Source of the DNA: Chrysaora quinquecirrha
Taxonomy: Eukaryota > Cnidaria > Scyphozoa > Semaeostomeae > Pelagiidae
Assembly: GCA_014526335.1 (NCBI GenBank)
Contig: JACTAT010000032.1
Coordinates: forward strand, 2,037,026 to 2,101,025
Reading direction: 5' to 3'
Length of the DNA: 64,000 nucleotides
Made by a program: the position numbers and the translations under genes. The notes beneath the pieces were generated by a model. That model had not been told where the DNA came from. It saw only the letters and a program-made list of their open reading frames with translations, and did not search any database. Below, piece after piece: positions 58,925 through 64,000 of the stretch. Positions within the stretch are counted from its first letter, which is position 1, and each line of letters begins with the position of its first letter.

Positions 58925-59012
58925 TTTCCACCTTCCGTGAGTAACACGGAATGATTAATAAACAATTAATAAATGATTAATTATTAATTAATTAATAATT
59001 AATTAATAATTA
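58925..59012. repeat. TTAATTAA palindromic AT repeat
   Basis: Runs of ATTAATTA/TTAATAATTAA units, self-complementary. Confidence 0.8.
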
Positions 59013-59024
59013 ACTTTGATTACT

Positions 59025-59066
59025 CTGATGAAGCCCTGAATGCCGGGGCGAAATATTAGTATAAAA
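59025..59066 (+). ncRNA. Hammerhead-ribozyme-like motif
   Basis: CTGATGA (59025-59031), a GCCC..GGGC stem II with a loop (59033-59049), then GAAA (59050-59053) and a 3-bp stem III closing a TTAG loop with an ATA cleavage-type triplet. Short stem III is typical of the hammerheads of Penelope-like elements and retrozymes. Against activity: one extra A between CTGATGA and stem II, and only a weak stem I. It is probably a decayed copy. Confidence 0.4.
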
Positions 59067-59259
59067 AAATTCGTATTTTTTTGCTTCGTCTTCTCGTCGC
59101 TTTGCAGCGCTACTACCTCACTTTTATTTTACTTTATTCGCCGCAAGAATCGACAGTCTGCAGTTCGTGGCCTTTTCTCTGTATCAATACCAATAAATAT
59201 CACGGATAACACGGATAGCGACCTAAATAACGAAAAAGACACCAATTAGGAAAAAGCAA

Positions 59260-60420
59260 TACATACAATTTTTAAAACAAACACTTTTTAGAGAGTAAGC
59301 ATATAGACACATTAGATAAAGGTATATAAAGTACTTTCTACCTACCTCCCAAGTTAAGGGAACCAAAGAAGTGCTACGAGGCAGTAGAATGACAATCCAA
59401 GATAAAAATCTATGGATTATCAAACTGAAAAATAAAGAAAACAGTATTTTTGAGAAAACTCCATAGATTCCAGAAGGATTTTTGGGTATGGGGATTATTT
59501 AGTACATACCCAGACACTGGGGGACACTGCAAACGTGAGATTGAAGTGAATCAATTAAGTGCCATTACATGAAGTAGCTATAAGATTTGTACACAAGCAA
59601 AGGAAATGATGGAGGAGCTAAGCAAAGTCAGTTCTAAATATTGTTCAATACTTTACCAGAAGTTAAGGGAAAGATACAATATACAATGGTAAACATATGA
59701 GGCAGCTATGGCTACATTGATACTATTTAGGAAATGTTCTTGGTTGATTTAGGCCAACAAACATACATGGCCTAAATGGATATTTCTCAAGGCCTAAATT
59801 TACAGCTTATTCCTGCTTTACTGTCATTTGTATCAAACAGAGAACAGATATAAAACTATTCATCACAAAATCATAATGCACAAGTGTTGGTTAATCATGC
59901 TGGAAAGATGTTGCTGACAAAGTTTATTGATTAAAACTACATACATTAATGAAATCATAATAAGACTGTTTATATCGCAGAATAGTTGATATACAGTACT
60001 ACTGAATGTGCTAAGTGTCGCCTGGCATGCTTCTCCTTACTAGTTTATAACCAGAAAATTACTGCTTATTTATTGAAGAACTTTACATTTCTATTCTACA
60101 TTTGGTTAATTAGCACATGGTTTCCTTAAAAAATTAAGAACCCACATGCATCATTGCTTGCCAGGTACATAAATAACCCTCTGATTTTGTGTATAGATAC
60201 CTTTTTTAAACAATAACCTCTGACTAAGTTGACTAAGTTTATCAATAAATTTTTTTGAAATGTAAAGTAGTTGACAATTTGATGAAATGCATTTTATCTC
60301 TGTTTTTCCCTACCTTGCTCTTTATTAATATTTCATTATTACAATGCAGAATTTCACATCATTTTATTTACACATTATATTTTCATTTACATAAAAATAT
60401 ATATTCTATTTCTAATATAC
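59260..60420. other. No gene recognised
   Basis: AT-rich interior of the 10.9-kb element with only chance frames. Confidence 0.45.
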
Positions 60421-60424
60421 TAAA

Positions 60425-60740
60425 TATAGCAGGGGAGGGGACGTGTAAAACAGAAAAACCAAGAAAATAAAAACCCATGCCGAAGAGAACAATAGGGGGA
60501 AAAATAAATGAGGGGCAAAATGATGGGCAGGGGGTAAAAAGAAACACAGCAAAAATAAAAACCCATGCAGTAAAGAATAGGGGGAAAATATAAATCAGGG
60601 GCAAAACAATGGACATGGGGTTAAAATAAAAAAGGGGGGCATATATATTGGGGGTAAAAAGGTGTGCAGGGGGTTAAAAACAAAAACTCAGAAACTGAGA
60701 ACCTATGCTGAAGAGAAAAACAGGAGGGGAAATATAAATA
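60425..60740. repeat. Tandem repeat of AAAAACCCATGC..AGGGGG units
   Basis: Three imperfect units of about 100-130 bp (around 60440, 60550, 60680) with CCCATGCCGAAGAGAA-like starts and AGGGGGAAAAATAAATRAGG middles. Strongly purine-rich on the plus strand. Confidence 0.7.
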
Positions 60741-60799
60741 AAAGGGAGTATTAACATATGGAGTTTTCTTAGTTTGAATTAAAAATACTGGAAGACATT

Positions 60800-61547
60800 T
60801 CACAACAAAATAAAATGTAATAAAACTCTATGCTAATTAGGATTCATTACAGGAAATACACAAGTGCTGTACTTTATTTAATTATCCATATTTCGTGATC
60901 TCTGTAATTTCACAATTTCCTAAACCCATTAACTCAATATTGCTGATCGCCAACCTTCTCAAAGAAATCTAAATTAGGCCATTGCCCTTCTTTCAGAAAG
61001 CCTTCGATATCTGAAGGTTTTTTAACTTATTTCTTGCCCAGATCTGTTGTGGCCTAAGGTGTTATTTACATGCCTATATTTCGGTTATTTACATGCCTAT
61101 ATGTGTGATATTTCCCTGACAAAGGGTGTCTTACTAGCAGCCTAAGTTCTACCAAAGAATGTAGTTAGCGTTAGGCTCTATCCAACAACAAATTTTATCT
61201 GCTCCTATGGCTGAAATATATAAATAAAACTTACCTCAGATGAAGAACAAGACTTGCTTGATTATCCAAAAATGAAAACCTTGAGATCTTCGAAGCACCA
61301 GACACAGAAAAATTCGAGAAAAATACTCTGACTTCACAAAGTGAGCTGTGAGCAAATTGCCGCCATTCGTTCACGAACACGCAAATGTAACGAATGACCC
61401 TTTGGCTAAAAGACGGACTACTTAATGCCACCAGCGTACCATTCGCCTGAGCCAATCAAATCACTCAATCCGTAGCGTATCGTTCGTTTTTAACCAGAGA
61501 CCGAGAATAGGGAATGATATGTGGGCATTGCGAACGATACGTTCAGC
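60800..61547. other. Right arm of the 10.9-kb element, non-coding
   Basis: Contains a duplicated TTATTTACATGCCTATAT (about 61065 and 61085) and inverted CGTATCGTTCG / CGAACGATACG (61477-61487, 61530-61540) close to the end. These may be subterminal transposase sites. Confidence 0.5.
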
Positions 61548-61561
61548 TTAACCTGGGACCC

Positions 61562-64000
61562 GGGGCAATTCTATCCACTCTGCATCCACGACCGCAGAAT
61601 GCAGAGAGAGCCACGCCGTATAGATGATACTTGGATGAACTTAATTGTGAAGGATTGACATATCCAGTAAAAGCATCCGATAAAAAGATGATTGATACAT
61701 TTGAAATAAACAACAGCATTTCAATCAACATCTATATGGATGAAGATGGTGAAATTGTACCAGTAAGAACAACTAAAGATAAATGTGAAAAACATGTACA
61801 TTTGCTATTAGTATTCCATGAGGATTGTGAGAGTCACTATTGCTGGATAAAGGACTATAGCCGTGTTTTAGCAGGCCGTGATGGTCACAAACATAAACGA
61901 AAATGTTTTTACTGTCCTCTATGCTTATCGGGGTGTACAACTCAAGAAAATTTGGAAAAGTATGAAAAGCTATGTCAGACCCTTCAAGCTGTTGAATATC
62001 CTCAAGATACAGAATAAAAGTTTGAACATTTCAAGCATCACAGCTGGCTACCAATTATCATCTATGCAGATACTAAATCCATTCTGGAAAGCCCAAACAG
62101 AGAGCTGCTTATCAAGAACATAAGCCGATCAGTTATTGCATTTATGTCAAATGTATCAATGATAGATGGCAACAACCGTTGGAATGCTATACTGGTGAAG
62201 ACTGTATGGAGGTGTTAATGAATCGGCTAGATGAATTGAATGAGGAAATCCGAGCAATTTCAAGAATACCATGCAGATGATAAGATTAACACCTGAAGAA
62301 AACGCAAGACATGATATGGCTACACATTGCTATTGCTGCAAGCAGTTATTTGATGACAAGGATAGAAAGAAAGTCAAAGATCATTGTCACATTTCTTGGA
62401 AATACAGAGGACGGGCTTGCAAGTATTGCAACTTTAATCATCTGAATATAATAGCAAACACTCACACGATTCCGATCGTCTTCCACAATCTAAAAGGGCA
62501 TGACATGCATCATGTCCTGAAGAATTTGAGAGGTAGAAATACAAAGATCATTGCCAATTCGAAAGAAAAGATCATGACTGCACAGATTGGTGCTAATACT
62601 GACGTGAATGAAGATGGTAAGGAAAGAAATATTCATGGAATCAAATATATTGACTTCTTTGCATTTTTAAGTACAAGTTTGGCAACACTAGCTGGCAACC
62701 TACGGAAAGAACAATTCGTCTCTGTGAAAGGCTACCTACATGATGAGATTACTCAACAACAGTATCCTGATGTACCGAGAAATGAAAAGGAAAGAGTTGC
62801 AGAATTGAAAAGAGAATGCCAAGGAATGTTTGAACCTATAAAAGCATGTAAAAGCCCGCTACAAGATGAACATGTTCTAGATTATAGAAATTGGAAAATA
62901 CCACGAAAGAGAGATTTGACAGATGCTGAAGCTGAAGAAGTTGAGAAAGCATTCAAGTTACTGACAAGAAAAGGTGTTTATCCCTACGATTGCGTGGATA
63001 GTGCAGCGAAAATGGAAGAAACATCTCTACCACCGAAAGAAGCATTTTACAACAAACTCAATGATAGTGCAGCGAAAATGGAAGAAACATCTCTACCACC
63101 GAAAGAAGCATTTTACAACAAACTCAATGATTCTGACATCACTGATGAAGATTATGAACATGCTTAACAGGTTTGGCAATTCTTCAACTGTCAGACTTTT
63201 CAAGATTATCATGAACTGTACTTGAAAACTGATGTGTTGCTGTTGACAGATATATTCAAATCGTTCAGAATAAAGAGTCTAGAATTCTACGGACTCGATC
63301 TTGTACATTATCTAACTGCTCCTTCGCTGGCCTGGGATGCAATGCTGAAGATGACTGGTGTCAAGCTGAAATTGTTATCCGAAGAAAAGAAGGACATTCT
63401 ACTTATGAGTGAAGACGACATTCGTGGTGGCATCACGATAGCAGTAAAATGTCATGCCAAATCAACAGAAAACAACACGCTGATGTATCTGGATGCAAAC
63501 AATCTCTATGGATGGGCAATGTGGCAACCTTACCATACGGTGGATTGAAGAAGTTTACACAAGAAGAAATCAGAAATACAGACATACGAGCTTTGCTGAC
63601 AAGATCGAATGAAGATGTTGGTTATATTCTCAAAGTTGATTTGGAATATCCAGCTGAGTTACACGATCATCATGCAGATCTACCATTAGCGCCGCAAAGA
63701 TTGCAAGTTCAAGATGACATGCTATCAGAACATCAAAAGAACGCTCACAAAGAACTTTTCAATGGAAAAAAGTTTAAGTCAACACCGAAGCAAATACCAA
63801 ATCTATTCAACAAACAAGAATACCTCATGCATGAAAGAAATTTGAAGCAGTCTTTGGAATTGGGTTTGAAGCTGACAAAAGTTCATGAAATCATTGAATT
63901 CAAGCAAAGTCTATGGCCGAAAGAGTACATTGATTTTAATACCCAGAAGAGAACACATGCAAGAAACGACTTTGAAAAAATCTGTTCAAGTTGATGAACA
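61562..64000 (+). pseudogene. Polinton protein-primed DNA polymerase B, main part (runs off the window)
   Basis: It continues the 50173-50668 frame: ILSTLHPRPQNAERATPY, ELNCEGLTYPVKASDKK, EKHVHLLLVFHED, a finger FYCPLCLSGCTTQENLEKYE, then YADTKSI (ExoI position, usual Glu absent). Next come CYCCKQLF..DHCHISWKYRGRA, FHNLKGHDMHHVL (ExoII), TRKGVYPYDCVDS, YLKTDVLLLTDIFKSFR, LAWDAMLKMTGV and LDANNLYGWAM (polymerase motif A, catalytic Asp). The window ends at KVHEIIEFKQSLW in the approach to motif B. Breaks: TGA near 61625, TAA at 62015-62017 and 63165-63167, frameshifts near 62180, 62270, 63530 and 63975. Function: replication of the virus-like element; inactive here. Confidence 0.85.
62997..63128 (+). 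repeat. Exact 66-bp in-frame tandem duplication in the polymerase
   Basis: Two identical units (62997-63062, 63063-63128) start GATAGTGCAGCGAAAATGG and end AAACTCAAT. Each encodes 22 residues (DSAAKMEETSLPPKEAF..). Zero differences were seen, so it is recent relative to the stops and frameshifts around it. Confidence 0.93.

Larger units (their letters stand above)
50669..61561. mobile_element. 10.9-kb DNA transposon inserted in the Polinton polymerase gene
   Basis: The left end GGGCCCCCGGCTAA (50669-50682) and the reverse complement of the right end, GGGTCCCAGGTTAA (61548-61561), match at 11 of 14 positions. Flanking TGCGCAA (50662-50668) and GGGGCAA (61562-61568) agree at 5 of 7 positions, an aged 7-bp target duplication. 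The polymerase reading frame runs up to one flank and continues directly from the other, which fixes the insertion site. Cargo: a DUF6729-like gene (minus, 53168-57247), a mini-exon array (57750-58813), unassigned ORFs at the left, a TATAAGAAACC MITE and other repeats. Confidence 0.72.

Overview
This is eukaryotic DNA, AT-rich and intron-bearing. It is almost entirely made of transposable-element wreckage of the mix seen in marine invertebrates, above all anthozoan cnidarians: THAP/P-type, hAT, MULE with SWIM and Ulp1, Harbinger, pogo, Penelope-like, 2A-bearing LINEs, RecQ/DUF6589 elements and Polinton/Maverick. The taxon is inferred from these families only. No rRNA, tRNA, CRISPR or bacterial-type operon was seen. 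All family calls come from motif recognition by eye; no database search was run.

Layout. 0-10 kb: a trinucleotide microsatellite, a hAT-like element with 15-bp terminal inverted repeats (TIRs), a broken THAP transposase, three TIR elements of 0.2-1 kb and a Penelope-like RT scrap. 10-14.2 kb (minus): an intron-retaining MULE-type gene with DDE-end, SWIM and Ulp1-like protease parts. 14.6-19 kb: MITEs, a 1.1-kb foldback element and a Harbinger nuclease pseudogene. 19.6-21 kb: a 5'-truncated LINE flanked by an unusual 137-bp target duplication. 22.9-26.8 kb: a HIRAN-like scrap, a 9-bp-TSD MITE, a pogo transposase scrap, an EXO1/XPG-type nuclease pseudogene and a hAT C-terminus. 27.9-31.8 kb: another MITE, a LINE copy and a small Polinton fragment with its terminal repeats.

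32.7-46.1 kb: four exons on the minus strand, all joined by phase-1 introns, form the 3' part of what looks like a real host gene of unknown function. Its 9.66-kb last intron holds a LINE with a 2A-like peptide, itself split by a block carrying convergent DUF6589 and RecQ helicase genes. 46-49 kb: microsatellites, a broken zinc-finger/recombinase-like ORF and one intact ORF for a secreted protein.

49.6-64 kb: a Polinton/Maverick. Terminal tandem repeats lead to a seven-unit heat-shock element, a small C2H2 zinc-finger ORF and a protein-primed DNA polymerase B pseudogene. The polymerase gene is cut in two by a 10.9-kb element (50669-61561) with 14-bp TIRs and an imperfect 7-bp target duplication. 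That element carries a DUF6729-like transposase gene (minus) and, upstream of it, an array of about six duplicated mini-exon cassettes. The polymerase continues past the window end.

The strongest leads are the mini-exon array and boundaries of the 10.9-kb element, the heat-shock promoter at a Polinton end, the 137-bp LINE target duplication, the covarying LINE 3' hairpin, and the phase-1 host gene.
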